Assembly (NCBI GenBank): GCA_900299005.1
Contig: OMID01000031.1
Span: forward strand, 59,641-123,640
DNA length: 64,000 nucleotides
Source: Oxalobacteraceae bacterium
GTDB taxonomy: Bacteria > Pseudomonadota > Gammaproteobacteria > Burkholderiales > Burkholderiaceae_D
Reading direction: 5' to 3'
This document shows positions 27,588 to 37,010 of the stretch, in pieces. How positions within the stretch are numbered: position 1 is the first letter of the stretch; each line of letters begins with the position of its first letter. Position numbers and translations under genes: made by a program. The notes under the pieces are model-generated. The model saw only the letters and a program-made list of their open reading frames with translations, did no database searches and was not told the DNA's origin.

Positions 27588-28857
27588 TTCTGCGACCTCT
27601 CTTTTTGCCGGGCTGATCACCGAGTTGCAGAGCGCGTCACTGCCGCTGCAGGCGCTGGTGCTGGTCGTCTGCCTCGTCGCTGGCTGGCGCTTGTCGCGCT
27701 GGCTGGTTGACCGCTTTGGTCATCCGGCCTCACTCTCGGGAAGTCGTGTGCCAGTTGACAGCTTTCATCGCGTGCTCGCCCCTCTGCTGGCAGTGGTGCT
27801 TGTTGCGCTCTCTGTTTCGGGGCTGGCCCGGTGGCATAACGTGGGTGCCTTGCGTCTTGCTCTACCTCTGCTGTTGGCCTTCTTGTTGATCCGCGCGCTC
27901 TTTTTCATGCTGCGAAAAGCGTTCGTGAGGGAGGGGCGGATCGGACGGGTACTGCAATCTGTAGAGCAAATCATTGCGGTCATCGTCTGGCTTGGTCTCG
28001 CGCTCTATGCGACGGGTCTGTGGCCAGAATTGTTACTGATTCTTGAAGAGACCACGCTGCCCATTGGACGCCACCACGAATCTTTGCTGGTGGTCCTGCA
28101 GGCACTGATCTCGGTTGCGGTAACGGTCGTGATCGCACTGTGGGCGTCAGCGGCCCTCGAGCAGCGGCTAATGGCATTTGATGCCGTCCATTCCTCGATA
28201 CGTGTGGTTTTGGCACGAGCGGGCCGTGCGCTCTTCCTGCTGATGGCCGTGCTGATCAGTCTGTCGCTCGTAGGCATCGACTTGACCGTGCTGTCGGTAT
28301 TTGGTGGCGCGCTGGGCGTGGGACTTGGCCTGGGTTTGCAAAAGTTGGTCAGCAGTTATGTGTCTGGGGTGGTGATCCTCCTTGAGCGCAGTCTCGCACT
28401 GGGGGACATGGTCAGTGTGGACAAATACCGAGGCGAGGTGGTGCAGATCAATGCACGCTGCACGGTCTTACGTGCCGGCGATGGATCCGAAGCAGTTATT
28501 CCCAATGAAATGATGGTGTCTTCGCCGGTGCAAAATTTTTCCGTGTCAGACCCTCAGGTGCGCCTGACCTGTCAACTCATGGTGGCCTATCAGACCGATA
28601 TTGACCAATTCGCAATAAATCTGGTGCCTGCTCTGCGCAAGCTCCCGAGAGTACTGGCAGAACCTTCGCCGGGCGTGTTGATCAAGCGCCTGGCCCAGGA
28701 AGGCATCGAGCTTGAGGTCGAATTCTGGGTTGCCGACCCTGAGAAGGGTAGGGCAGAGCTGGTCTCGGGGGTTAACCATCTGCTGTTGGGCTTGATACGC
28801 AGCCATCAGGTCACGATTCCCCAAGCCAGTGAAAAAGAATCATCAGTTCCGACATAA
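27577..28857 (+). CDS. Small-conductance mechanosensitive channel (MscS family)
   Basis: A 426-residue protein with about five to six membrane helices. The pore helix is VFGGALGVGLGLGLQKLVSSYVSGVVILLERS, the Gly/Ala-packed TM3 of MscS. The beta-domain (GDMVSVDKYRGEVVQINARCTVLRAGDGSEAVIPNE) and the C-terminal alpha/beta domain follow. I chose the GTG at 27577, which overlaps the PLD gene end; the frame is open further upstream but that part shows no family sequence. Translation is probably coupled to the preceding gene. Confidence 0.87.
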   Translation: MNTDSATSLFAGLITELQSASLPLQALVLVVCLVAGWRLSRWLVDRFGHPASLSGSRVPVDSFHRVLAPLLAVVLVALSVSGLARWHNVGALRLALPLLLAFLLIRALFFMLRKAFVREGRIGRVLQSVEQIIAVIVWLGLALYATGLWPELLLILEETTLPIGRHHESLLVVLQALISVAVTVVIALWASAALEQRLMAFDAVHSSIRVVLARAGRALFLLMAVLISLSLVGIDLTVLSVFGGALGVGLGLGLQKLVSSYVSGVVILLERSLALGDMVSVDKYRGEVVQINARCTVLRAGDGSEAVIPNEMMVSSPVQNFSVSDPQVRLTCQLMVAYQTDIDQFAINLVPALRKLPRVLAEPSPGVLIKRLAQEGIELEVEFWVADPEKGRAELVSGVNHLLLGLIRSHQVTIPQASEKESSVPT

Positions 28858-29027
28858 ACTGGCAAGTATTTGATTTATAAGCATTCTTTGAGTGATTTAT
28901 CCGACAAAGTTGCTGTCGAAGAAGCCCGATTCCGGGCAAAAACACGTACAATCCGCAAGTCTGCTAGCGTGTACTATTTCTGAAAAGAAATATCCGAAGC
29001 AGCTTTGTTCCATCCTCTGGAGAAAAA

Positions 29028-30236
29028 ATGAGTCTGACTTCTGGCCTCGATCCCGTGCTGGATTTTCTGCTGAATGGCGTCACCCATGCCTCGGGCTGGC
29101 AGATCCTCGGCTACACCTTGGTCGTCACCCACATCACGATTGCTGCAGTGACGATTTTCCTGCATCGCTGCCAAGCGCATCGTGCGCTGGACCTGCATGC
29201 GATACCCAGTCATTTTTTCCGTTTCTGGTTGTGGATGACAACGGGTATGGTGACCAAGGAATGGGCGGCGATTCACCGCAAGCACCACGCCAAGTGCGAG
29301 ACCGAGGAAGATCCGCACAGCCCCGTGACCCGCGGTATAGAGAAGGTCGTGTTCGAGGGTGCAGAGCTCTACCGGGTGGAAGCGCGCAACCGTGAAACGA
29401 TTGAAAAATACGGCCATGGCACGCCTGACGATTGGATTGAACGCAATGTCTACACCAAGCACTCCGCGCTGGGGGTGTCCCTGATGTTGATCGTGAATGT
29501 GCTGCTGTTTGGCGTTCTCGGTCTGACCGTGTGGGCAGTACAGATGATGTGGATCCCGGTCACTGCGGCCGGTGTCATTAATGGTATTGGCCACTATTGG
29601 GGCTACCGCAATTTTGACTGCAAGGATGCCTCAACGAATATCCTCCCGTGGGGGATCATTATTGGTGGTGAGGAGCTTCACAACAACCACCATACGTATG
29701 GCACCTCCGCCAAGTTGTCGGCCAAGTGGTACGAGTTCGACATTGGCTGGATGTACATCAGCCTCCTGTCGTTCTTTGGACTTGCCAAGGTAAAGAAAGT
29801 CGCCCCCGCCCCCCGATTTGATCGCGAGAAGCTGGTGGCTGATCTGGACACCCTTCATTCAGTGGTCGCCAATCGCTATGACGTGATGGCAAAGTACGCC
29901 CGCTCGCTGCGTCAGGCTTGGGCTGAAGAGATTGCCCATATCCGGGCGCAGTCATCTCTCGAGGCAAGTATGCTGAAGTCTTCAAAACAGCTCTTGCAGC
30001 GGGAACCCGCGAGTCTGCAGAGCTCTCAGGTTCAGCAGCTCTCGGAGATTTTCAAGCACAGTGCGGCGCTGAAAACCATGCACGAAATGCGCGTCGAACT
30101 GGCCGCTTTGTGGGAGCGTTCGCACCAGAGCAGCGATCAGTTGCTCATGCAGCTGCGTGATTGGTGTGCGCGGGCCGAGGGCTCGGGTATCAGTTCGCTG
30201 CAGCAGTTTTCGCAGCGTCTCAGGAGCTACGCCTGA
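29028..30236 (+). CDS. Acyl-CoA/fatty acid desaturase with helical C-terminal extension
   Basis: A 402-residue membrane di-iron desaturase. The three histidine boxes are HRCQAH (46-51), HRKHH (83-87) and HNNHH (218-222), and four hydrophobic segments are present. A C-terminal region of about 135 residues (from about 265) is predicted helical and hydrophilic; it ends with an LRDWCARAEGSGISSL segment. It is probably a delta-9 type enzyme for membrane fluidity. A terminator follows. Confidence 0.9.
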   Translation: MSLTSGLDPVLDFLLNGVTHASGWQILGYTLVVTHITIAAVTIFLHRCQAHRALDLHAIPSHFFRFWLWMTTGMVTKEWAAIHRKHHAKCETEEDPHSPVTRGIEKVVFEGAELYRVEARNRETIEKYGHGTPDDWIERNVYTKHSALGVSLMLIVNVLLFGVLGLTVWAVQMMWIPVTAAGVINGIGHYWGYRNFDCKDASTNILPWGIIIGGEELHNNHHTYGTSAKLSAKWYEFDIGWMYISLLSFFGLAKVKKVAPAPRFDREKLVADLDTLHSVVANRYDVMAKYARSLRQAWAEEIAHIRAQSSLEASMLKSSKQLLQREPASLQSSQVQQLSEIFKHSAALKTMHEMRVELAALWERSHQSSDQLLMQLRDWCARAEGSGISSLQQFSQRLRSYA

Positions 30237-30293
30237 TAGTCCAGTAACGACCCGGCGAGCATCCCTGTGTCGCGTCTTGCGATAGTCTCAATG

Positions 30294-30321
30294 AAAAAGC
30301 CCGCTGCGAAGCGGGCTTTTT
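30294..30321. terminator. Bidirectional terminator between desaturase and rpmG
   Basis: GCCCGCT (30299-30305) pairs with AGCGGGC (30310-30316) around GCGA. It has five A residues before and five T residues after, so it can serve both convergent genes. Confidence 0.9.
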
Positions 30322-30351
30322 GCTGATCGGAGGGATGCTCCGGCATCAGGG

Positions 30352-30522
30352 TTACTTGATCTTCGTTTCCTTGTAGATCACGTGCTTGCGTGCCTTGGGA
30401 TCGAACTTCATGATCTCCATCTTTTCAGGCATGGTGCGCTTGTTCTTGGACGTCGTGTAGAAGTGGCCGGTGCCTGCGGTTGACTCCAGCTTGATCTTGT
30501 CCCGGCCTTTGGAAGTAGCCAT
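30352..30522 (-). CDS. rpmG: 50S ribosomal protein L33
   Basis: A 56-residue protein beginning [19 protein letters not shown] and ending [11 protein letters not shown], which matches L33. It contains no cysteine, so it is the zinc-free form. It lies 37 bases after rpmB in the usual rpmB-rpmG order. Confidence 0.95.
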   Translation of the reverse strand: MATSKGRDKIKLESTAGTGHFYTTSKNKRTMPEKMEIMKFDPKARKHVIYKETKIK

Positions 30523-30559
30523 TATCAGTTTTCCTCTCTAAGTGGCGTTATCGGGTCGA

Positions 30560-30796
30560 TCAGACTTTCTGACCACGAGCGCGCATGTCTGCCAGCACGG
30601 CATCAATGCCCAGCTTGTCGATCAGGCGCTGACCTGCGGTCGAAATGCGCAGGCGAACCCAGCGGTTCTCGGACTCGACCCAGTAGCGGCGGTTCTGCAG
30701 GTTGGGCAGGAAGCGACGCTTGGTCTTATTGTTTGCATGGGAAACATTGTTGCCGACCATCGGCTTTTTCCCGGTTACTTGGCATTCACGTGCCAC
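30560..30796 (-). CDS. rpmB: 50S ribosomal protein L28
   Basis: A 78-residue protein with the L28 pattern [21 protein letters not shown], then KRRFLPNLQ, and ending with an [16 protein letters not shown] helix. It is the first gene of the rpmB-rpmG unit; AAGGAG lies close before the ATG. Confidence 0.96.
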   Translation of the reverse strand: MARECQVTGKKPMVGNNVSHANNKTKRRFLPNLQNRRYWVESENRWVRLRISTAGQRLIDKLGIDAVLADMRARGQKV

Positions 30797-30835
30797 GGCA
30801 GGCTCCTTGTAGTTCCAGAATTACTGAAAGCCGCG

Positions 30836-30863
30836 ATTATACAGAAAAAATCATGATATTCAA
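30836..30863 (-). promoter_or_regulatory. Sigma-70 promoter of rpmB-rpmG
   Basis: On the minus strand, TTGAAT (30858-30863) and TATAAT (30836-30841) are 16 bases apart. Transcription would start at about 30829, roughly 32 bases before the rpmB ATG. Confidence 0.7.
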
Positions 30864-30987
30864 CGACTTGCAGAAAAAAATTGTGTCTTTTTTTATAAAA
30901 TATAGTTAACAATTTTTCCCGCAGGCAGGGGGGGTTGACGCCTTTGGCTCGCTTGTGTCTCGGCTGTGGGGCCTCGAGGCCGCCTCT

Positions 30988-31662
30988 TCAGCACAGGCCA
31001 TTCTCATGAAAAGACCAGAATTGGTTGCCGGCGACGATCAGATGGTCCAGTACTTTGACTTCCAATCCGTCTAGTATTTTTTTTAATTCGCTGGTGAGCT
31101 TCTTGTCGTGCGGGCTCGGGCTGGCTTTTCCGTCCGGATGGTTGTGCGCAAATATCACCGCGGCGGCATTGTGCGCCAGCGCCCGTCGTGCCACCTCTCG
31201 GGGATAGACAGCCGTGCGGGTCAGTGTTCCGTGAAACAGAGTTTCGCTGGCAATCAGCCGGTGTTCGACATCGAGAAACAGTGCGATGAAGCTTTCATTG
31301 TACTGACCTGCGAAATGCGAATGCAGAAAGTGCTTTAGCGACTGCGTGGATTCGAGTACGGCTTGCGTCTTGAGTTGTTCCGCATAGCTGCGTCGGGCCA
31401 GCTCCAGCGTTGCCAGCAACTGCGAGCGCTTTACGGGCCCAAGCCCTTTTATGCCCTGCAGAGCTTCGACAGGTGCGGTCATCAGACGGGCCAGTGAGCC
31501 TGACTGATCGATGATGCTCTGCGCCAGGGCGATCGCGCTCAGTCCGTAGGTGCCTGTGCGCAGAAGGATCGCCAGTAATTCGGCATCGGTGAGTGTTTCA
31601 ACGCCCTGAGACAGCAGACGCTCACGCGGTCGTGTGCAAGCGGGCATATCCTGAATTCGCAT
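30988..31662 (-). CDS. radC: RadC family JAB/JAMM protein
   Basis: A 224-residue RadC protein. A helix-hairpin-helix segment (LQGIKGLGPVKRSQLLA) is followed by the JAMM domain with AVIFAHNHPDGKASPSPHD, which supplies the metal-binding His, His and Asp. The family was once linked to DNA repair, but its biochemical role is unsettled. It is divergent from fkpB. Confidence 0.93.
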   Translation of the reverse strand: MRIQDMPACTRPRERLLSQGVETLTDAELLAILLRTGTYGLSAIALAQSIIDQSGSLARLMTAPVEALQGIKGLGPVKRSQLLATLELARRSYAEQLKTQAVLESTQSLKHFLHSHFAGQYNESFIALFLDVEHRLIASETLFHGTLTRTAVYPREVARRALAHNAAAVIFAHNHPDGKASPSPHDKKLTSELKKILDGLEVKVLDHLIVAGNQFWSFHENGLC

Positions 31663-31826
31663 CGGTTTCCTCGGCGTTTGACCCTAGAATTTCAAACGGA
31701 CACCTGCAGAGTGCCAGGCTAGTACGTCATCCATTCAAGAGTAGCTGACGCTAGCCACCCTAATCGCGAAATGGATGCGTTTCGCTGGCATACAATAGCG
31801 GTAAGTTGATTGAGCCTGCTGTTTAT

Positions 31827-32282
31827 ATGCCTCCTACACCACAGCCAGTTGTCACCGAGCGCTCCTTTCTCACGCTGCATTACCGCTTGTCCTCCCCGGA
31901 TGGCAAAGCGATTGTCAGCACGTTCGGCGAAAGTCCCGCCACGCTACAGCTGGGGTCCGGCCAATTGGCGCCTTTTCTTGAGCAATGCCTAATCGGGCTC
32001 AACGAGGGGGTGCACAAGATTTTTGAGCTGACCCCAGAGCAAGCGTTTGGCCCACGCAATCCAGCGCTGCTGCAGAGAGTGTCGCTAGAGACACTGCGTG
32101 AAAACTCCGATGCAGATACCCATTACAGTGTTGGTGACCTCGTCGATTTCAATGCGCCCGGTGGCGGCAGTTTCGCCGGGGTGCTTATTCAGCTCGATGA
32201 GAACGATGCCTTATTCGATTTCAATCACCCTCTGGCCGGACAGCACGTAAAATTCGAGGTTAACGTGATCGGTGTGCTCTGA
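31827..32282 (+). CDS. fkpB: FKBP-type peptidyl-prolyl isomerase (SlpA/FkpB-like)
   Basis: A 151-residue isomerase of the SlyD/SlpA group with the insert-in-flap domain. LTLHYRLSSPDGKAIVSTF opens the FKBP part, GLNEGVHKIFELTPEQAFGPRN forms the core and the insert, and FDFNHPLAGQHVKFEVNVIGV ends it. The ATG at 31827 is preferred to the TTG at 31806. It is followed by ispH after 101 bases, the same fkpB-ispH pairing as in enterobacteria. Confidence 0.9.
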   Translation: MPPTPQPVVTERSFLTLHYRLSSPDGKAIVSTFGESPATLQLGSGQLAPFLEQCLIGLNEGVHKIFELTPEQAFGPRNPALLQRVSLETLRENSDADTHYSVGDLVDFNAPGGGSFAGVLIQLDENDALFDFNHPLAGQHVKFEVNVIGVL

Positions 32283-32383
32283 TGCGAAAGCTAACCGGTC
32301 TACCGCTCGCGCTGCATAATTGGCAACGCATGCCACAACGTTGTAGACAGCCTGATCAGCGCCACTGAGTACAGGAGAAAATC

Positions 32384-33328
32384 ATGGACAATGAAATTCT
32401 GCTCGCCCAACCTCGCGGCTTTTGCGCCGGCGTGGACCGGGCAATCGAGATCGTCGAGCGCGCCATCGCGCAATTCGGGGCGCCGGTCTACGTTCGTCAT
32501 GAAATTGTCCACAATGCCTATGTGGTCAGTGATCTGCGCGAAAAAGGCGCTATTTTTATTGAGGATCTTGCCGATGTGCCGCCAGGTAGTCATCTGGTGT
32601 TCTCGGCCCATGGCGTCTCGCGCGCAATTAAGTCCGAAGCGGAATCGCGCGGACTGAAGGTGTTTGATGCGACTTGTCCATTGGTCACCAAAGTGCATGT
32701 TGAGGTCGCAAAAATGCGTGAAGAAGGTCGCGAGATCATCATGATCGGTCATCAGGGCCACCCCGAGGTCGAGGGTACAATGGGACAGAGTGATGGCGGC
32801 ATGTATCTGGTCGAAACCGTGACTGACGTGCAGACCTTGCAAGTGAGGCACCCAGATCGTCTGGCCTATGTGTCGCAGACCACTTTGTCGGTTGACGATA
32901 CAACCGAGATCATTGATGCGCTCAAGGCCAGATTCCCCACCATTGCCGAGCCCAAGAAAGGCGATATCTGCTACGCCACCACCAATCGCCAGCATGCCGT
33001 GAAATTCATGGCGCCACAGGTCGAGCTAGTGATCGTGGTTGGCAGCCCAAGTAGTTCTAACTCCAATCGCTTGCGCGAGGTAGCGCAGAAAAATGGCGTT
33101 ACTTCTTACATGGTCGATCATGCTGATCAGATCGATCCCTCATGGATAGAGGGCAAGCGCCGAATTGGCGTGACCGCCGGCGCCTCCGCCCCCGAAATTC
33201 TGGTTGAACAAGTTGTGGCAAGACTCAAGTCGCTCGGTGTCTACAGCGTGCGCGAACTCGATGGTGTGGAAGAGCATGTGACCTTCCCCTTACCGAAGGG
33301 ACTGAATCCTCGCTCGGCAGCCGCCTGA
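32384..33328 (+). CDS. ispH: 4-hydroxy-3-methylbut-2-enyl diphosphate reductase
   Basis: Last enzyme of the MEP isoprenoid pathway, a [4Fe-4S] protein of 314 residues. Cluster-ligand regions [24 protein letters not shown] and [10 protein letters not shown] are present, and [13 protein letters not shown] binds the diphosphate. AGGAGAAAATC directly precedes the ATG. Confidence 0.96.
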   Translation: MDNEILLAQPRGFCAGVDRAIEIVERAIAQFGAPVYVRHEIVHNAYVVSDLREKGAIFIEDLADVPPGSHLVFSAHGVSRAIKSEAESRGLKVFDATCPLVTKVHVEVAKMREEGREIIMIGHQGHPEVEGTMGQSDGGMYLVETVTDVQTLQVRHPDRLAYVSQTTLSVDDTTEIIDALKARFPTIAEPKKGDICYATTNRQHAVKFMAPQVELVIVVGSPSSSNSNRLREVAQKNGVTSYMVDHADQIDPSWIEGKRRIGVTAGASAPEILVEQVVARLKSLGVYSVRELDGVEEHVTFPLPKGLNPRSAAA

Positions 33329-33373
33329 ATTTCCGATGCGTCCAAACCCAGCTCTCGAAAAACAATAAGCCCC

Positions 33374-34303
33374 ATGGAGATACTGGTACAACAGCTCTTG
33401 AATGGCCTTGTACTGGGCAGCATGTATTCACTGATCGCGCTGGGCTACACCATGGTCTACGGTGTGCTGAATCTAATCAATTTCGCCCACGGCGATGTGC
33501 TGATGATCGGCGCGATGGTTGGGTGGACACTGCTGCAGCTGATTGGCAAAGTCTCACCCGAACTGCCCGGCATCCTTCAGCTCGCGTTTGCGATTGCTGG
33601 GGCCGTGCCTGTATGTGCGGGTATCAGCATGCTGATCGAGCGCGTTGCTTACCGGCGATTGCGCAATGCACCTCGCCTAGCGCCATTGATCACGGCAATT
33701 GGCGTTTCCATTTTATTGCAGACACTGGCGATGATGGTCTGGGGTCGTAATCCGCTGCCTTTTCCGCAAGTGCTTTCCACTGAGCCGCTGCATGTCTTCG
33801 GTGCGCTGATTACCACGACTCAAATACTGCTGCTCCTACTCGCCTTGATATCAATGCTCTTCTTGGCCTTGCTGGTCGAGAGAACGCGCATGGGTCGCGC
33901 AATGCGGGCCGTTGCAGAGAACCCGCGTGTGGCCGCGCTGATGGGTGTGGATGCCAATCGGGTGATCGTGTTTACTTTTGCGGTTGGCGCTGCGCTCGCC
34001 GCAGTTGCTGGTGTCATGTGGGGTGCGAATTATGCGTCGGTGCAGTTCGCGATGGGGTTCACACCGGGCCTGAAGGCATTCTCCGCAGCAGTGCTGGGCG
34101 GGATCGGCAACATCTACGGGGCCATGCTGGGCGGCATACTGCTGGGTCTGATAGAGAGTCTGGGTGCTGGCTACATTGGTGATCTGACAGCGGGCGTGCT
34201 GGGAAGTCATTATCAGGACATCTTTGCGTTCATTGTCCTGATTCTCGTGCTCACAGTGCGTCCCTCGGGCATCATGGGCGAGCGCGTCGCTGATCGTTCG
34301 TAG
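33374..34303 (+). CDS. livH: Branched-chain amino-acid ABC transporter permease LivH
   Basis: A 309-residue permease with about eight membrane segments. The start MEILVQQLLNGLVLGSMYSL and NLINFAHGDVLMIGAM are typical of classic LivH, as is the RAVAENPRVAALMGVD cytoplasmic loop. It starts a tight livH-livM-livG-livF operon, 45 bases after ispH. Confidence 0.93.
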   Translation: MEILVQQLLNGLVLGSMYSLIALGYTMVYGVLNLINFAHGDVLMIGAMVGWTLLQLIGKVSPELPGILQLAFAIAGAVPVCAGISMLIERVAYRRLRNAPRLAPLITAIGVSILLQTLAMMVWGRNPLPFPQVLSTEPLHVFGALITTTQILLLLLALISMLFLALLVERTRMGRAMRAVAENPRVAALMGVDANRVIVFTFAVGAALAAVAGVMWGANYASVQFAMGFTPGLKAFSAAVLGGIGNIYGAMLGGILLGLIESLGAGYIGDLTAGVLGSHYQDIFAFIVLILVLTVRPSGIMGERVADRS

Positions 34304-34306
34304 GGG

Positions 34307-35515
34307 ATGATCGTGAACAGTTCGAATACGCGCACGAATCTTCCTCAGCTGACTGATTCCTGGCTGGCGAGGGCGGTTGTGGTGGTGGTGCTCATCGTCT
34401 TTCCATTTGTCGCATCACAGTTCGGAAACTCCTGGGTGCGGATTATTGATGTCGCGCTGCTCTATGTTCTGCTGGCGCTTGGTCTGAACATTGTGGTTGG
34501 TTTTGCGGGCTTGCTCGATCTGGGGTACATCGCTTTTTTCGCGATGGGTGCCTATCTTGCGGGCTTACTGGCTTCTCCACAGTTTTCTATTGTGCTCGAA
34601 TCGCTGCAGCTGGAATTCCCGGCAGTAGCTGCTTTCGTGGTGCAGTGGCTCCCGATCGACGTCGCCACCCAGGGCATCCACTTGTCGGTGTGGCTGATCC
34701 TGCCCCTGGCAGCGATCGTTGCTGCGGTAGCGGGGGCACTGCTGGGTGCGCCCACGCTCAAACTGCGTGGAGATTACCTGGCCATAGTGACGCTCGGTTT
34801 CGGCGAGATCATCCGAATCTTCATGAACAACCTGAACGGCCCCGTCAACATCACCAACGGGCCCCAAGGTATCAACCTCATCGACCCTGTAAAAATAGGA
34901 TCAGTCTCCTTTGCCGGCCAATCAGGAGGCATGGTGTCCATCGGTAGTTATTCCATCCCTTCGGTCAATGCCTATTATTTTCTCTTCCTTCTGCTCTGCA
35001 TACTGACCGTGTTGATCGCAAAGCGATTGCAGCACTCGCGGCTTGGCCGCGCGTGGATCGCCATCCGAGAGGACGAGATCGCTGCGAAGGCGATGGGTAT
35101 CAATGTGCGCAACGTGAAATTACTCGCTTTCGCGATGGGGGCGTCATTTGGAGGTATTGCCGGAGCCATGTTCGGCGCATTTCAAGGGTTCATCTCTCCC
35201 GAGTCATTTACGCTGACCGAATCGATTGCCGTGCTGGCCATGGTGGTGCTGGGAGGGATTGGTCATGTGCCCGGCGTGGTGCTCGGCGCTGTGCTGCTGG
35301 CGGCACTGCCTGAGATACTGAGGCATACGGTAGAGCCGATACAAATGACCCTGTTTGGTCATGTGTGGATTGAGGCTGAAGTACTGAGGCAATTGCTGTA
35401 TGGCCTCGCACTGGTGCTGATCATGCTGATGCGTCCATCGGGTTTGTGGCCGTCGCCACGGCATGAGGACCGCATGCTGCCCGGCGAGAGCAGTGTGTCG
35501 CGGAGTGCGTCATGA
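34307..35515 (+). CDS. livM: Branched-chain amino-acid ABC transporter permease LivM
   Basis: A 402-residue permease. It is longer than the first LivM of the window because of an N-terminal extension and an extra external segment. The motif LGLNIVVGFAGLLDLGYIAFFA and the loop IAIREDEIAAKAMGINV identify it. Two starts are possible: the ATG at 34307, or a GTG six bases further at 34313 that is better spaced from AGGGGA. The stop overlaps the livG start (ATGA). Confidence 0.92.
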   Translation: MIVNSSNTRTNLPQLTDSWLARAVVVVVLIVFPFVASQFGNSWVRIIDVALLYVLLALGLNIVVGFAGLLDLGYIAFFAMGAYLAGLLASPQFSIVLESLQLEFPAVAAFVVQWLPIDVATQGIHLSVWLILPLAAIVAAVAGALLGAPTLKLRGDYLAIVTLGFGEIIRIFMNNLNGPVNITNGPQGINLIDPVKIGSVSFAGQSGGMVSIGSYSIPSVNAYYFLFLLLCILTVLIAKRLQHSRLGRAWIAIREDEIAAKAMGINVRNVKLLAFAMGASFGGIAGAMFGAFQGFISPESFTLTESIAVLAMVVLGGIGHVPGVVLGAVLLAALPEILRHTVEPIQMTLFGHVWIEAEVLRQLLYGLALVLIMLMRPSGLWPSPRHEDRMLPGESSVSRSAS

Positions 35516-36282
35516 CCGATTCCTTGCTGAACATCTCGGATGTCTCCAAACGCTTCGGTGGATTGCAAGCCTTGTCTGATGTGCGCTTGACGATTTCTCG
35601 AGGCCAGATCTACGGGCTGATTGGACCCAATGGTGCGGGCAAGACCACGATGTTTAATGTAATCACAGGTCTGTATCCGGCAGATGCGGGCAGATTCGAA
35701 TTGCATGGAAAGCCTTACCCAAACACCGCGCCGCACGACGTCGCTCGTGCTGGTATCGCACGCACTTTTCAGAATATCCGTCTGTTCGGTGACATGAGTG
35801 CGATCGAGAATGTGATGGTCGGCCGACACATACGTACCCGCCAGGGCGTGCTAGGTGCCGTGTTACGTCATCAAGCGGCACGCAAGGAAGAAGCAGACAT
35901 CTCACAGTATGCTGCGGAGTTGCTGGAGTTTGTCGGTATCCGTCATCTCGCAGGGCGTACTGCCCGACACCTTTCGTACGGTGACCAGCGGCGCGTCGAG
36001 ATTGCGCGTGCATTGGCGACAGAGCCAGTATTGCTGGCGCTGGATGAACCTGCGGCTGGCATGAATGCCACCGAAAAGTCGTCGCTCAGAGAACTGTTGC
36101 TGAAGATACGTGAAAAGGGCATCACGATTTTGCTGATTGAGCATGATGTGAAATTGATGATGGGTCTGTGCGACCGATTAACTGTGCTTGATTATGGCAA
36201 GGTCATTGCCGAAGGAACCCCTGCTGAAGTCCAAAAAGACCCTGCAGTGATCGCGGCCTACCTCGGAGGCGAAGCTGCATGA
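35512..36282 (+). CDS. livG: Branched-chain amino-acid ABC transporter ATPase LivG
   Basis: A 256-residue ATPase. Walker A is GPNGAGKTTMFN, the degenerate signature is LSYGDQRRVEI, Walker B is LLALDEPAAGMN and the switch His is in LIEHDVKLMM. It carries the LivG insertion around MVGRHIRTR. It is coupled by four-base overlaps to livM and livF. Confidence 0.94.
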   Translation: MTDSLLNISDVSKRFGGLQALSDVRLTISRGQIYGLIGPNGAGKTTMFNVITGLYPADAGRFELHGKPYPNTAPHDVARAGIARTFQNIRLFGDMSAIENVMVGRHIRTRQGVLGAVLRHQAARKEEADISQYAAELLEFVGIRHLAGRTARHLSYGDQRRVEIARALATEPVLLALDEPAAGMNATEKSSLRELLLKIREKGITILLIEHDVKLMMGLCDRLTVLDYGKVIAEGTPAEVQKDPAVIAAYLGGEAA

Positions 36283-37010
36283 ATTCCATGGCTAACGCAT
36301 TGCTGAGCCTTCAAGATTTATCGGTGTCTTTTGGCGGTATCAAGGCGGTAAAGGGTGTTGACCTTGATGTGTACGCCGGGGAGCTGGTGACGCTGGTCGG
36401 CGCCAATGGCGCTGGCAAGACCACGACGCTAAAAGCCATTACGCGTACCCTTCAGTCTGCTCGGACCTCAGGACAAATTCGCTATCAGGGTCGTCGGATC
36501 GATGAACAGCCCGCACATGCGCTGCCGGCTCTGGGGCTGGCCATGGTCCCGGAAGGCAGAGGGGTATTCAGCCGTATGACCATACGCGAAAACCTGTTGA
36601 TGGGATCTTATATCCGCAATGATCCTGATGCGGTTGAAGCCGATATTGCTCACTGGTTCGATATATTCCCTCGACTCAAAGAGCGTGAATCTCAACTCGC
36701 GGGCACGCTCTCGGGAGGAGAGCAGCAAATGCTGGCGATCGCGCGTGCGTTGATGTCCAAGCCGACGCTGTTGTTGCTTGACGAGCCATCAATGGGATTG
36801 GCTCCCTTGATGGTTGATAAGATTTTTGATGTGATCCGGCAAATCGCCCGAGAGGGCGTGACTATCTTGCTGGTTGAGCAAAACGTGCGGCAGGCACTGG
36901 CCGTGGCAACGCGAGGCTATGTCATGGAAAGCGGCCGAATCGTGTTCTCCGATACGGCCGCTAATTTGATGCAGGATGCGCGGGTGTCAGAAGCCTATCT
37001 CGGTGGGTAG
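36279..37010 (+). CDS. livF: Branched-chain amino-acid ABC transporter ATPase LivF
   Basis: A 243-residue ATPase with a normal Walker A (GANGAGKTTTLKA), in contrast to the Arg form of the first LivF. Signature LSGGEQQMLAIARAL and Walker B LLLLDEPSMGLAP follow. Its final 16 bases overlap the 3' end of the convergent OTU-like gene. No binding-protein gene accompanies this operon either, so the binding protein must be encoded elsewhere. Confidence 0.94.
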   Translation: MNSMANALLSLQDLSVSFGGIKAVKGVDLDVYAGELVTLVGANGAGKTTTLKAITRTLQSARTSGQIRYQGRRIDEQPAHALPALGLAMVPEGRGVFSRMTIRENLLMGSYIRNDPDAVEADIAHWFDIFPRLKERESQLAGTLSGGEQQMLAIARALMSKPTLLLLDEPSMGLAPLMVDKIFDVIRQIAREGVTILLVEQNVRQALAVATRGYVMESGRIVFSDTAANLMQDARVSEAYLGG

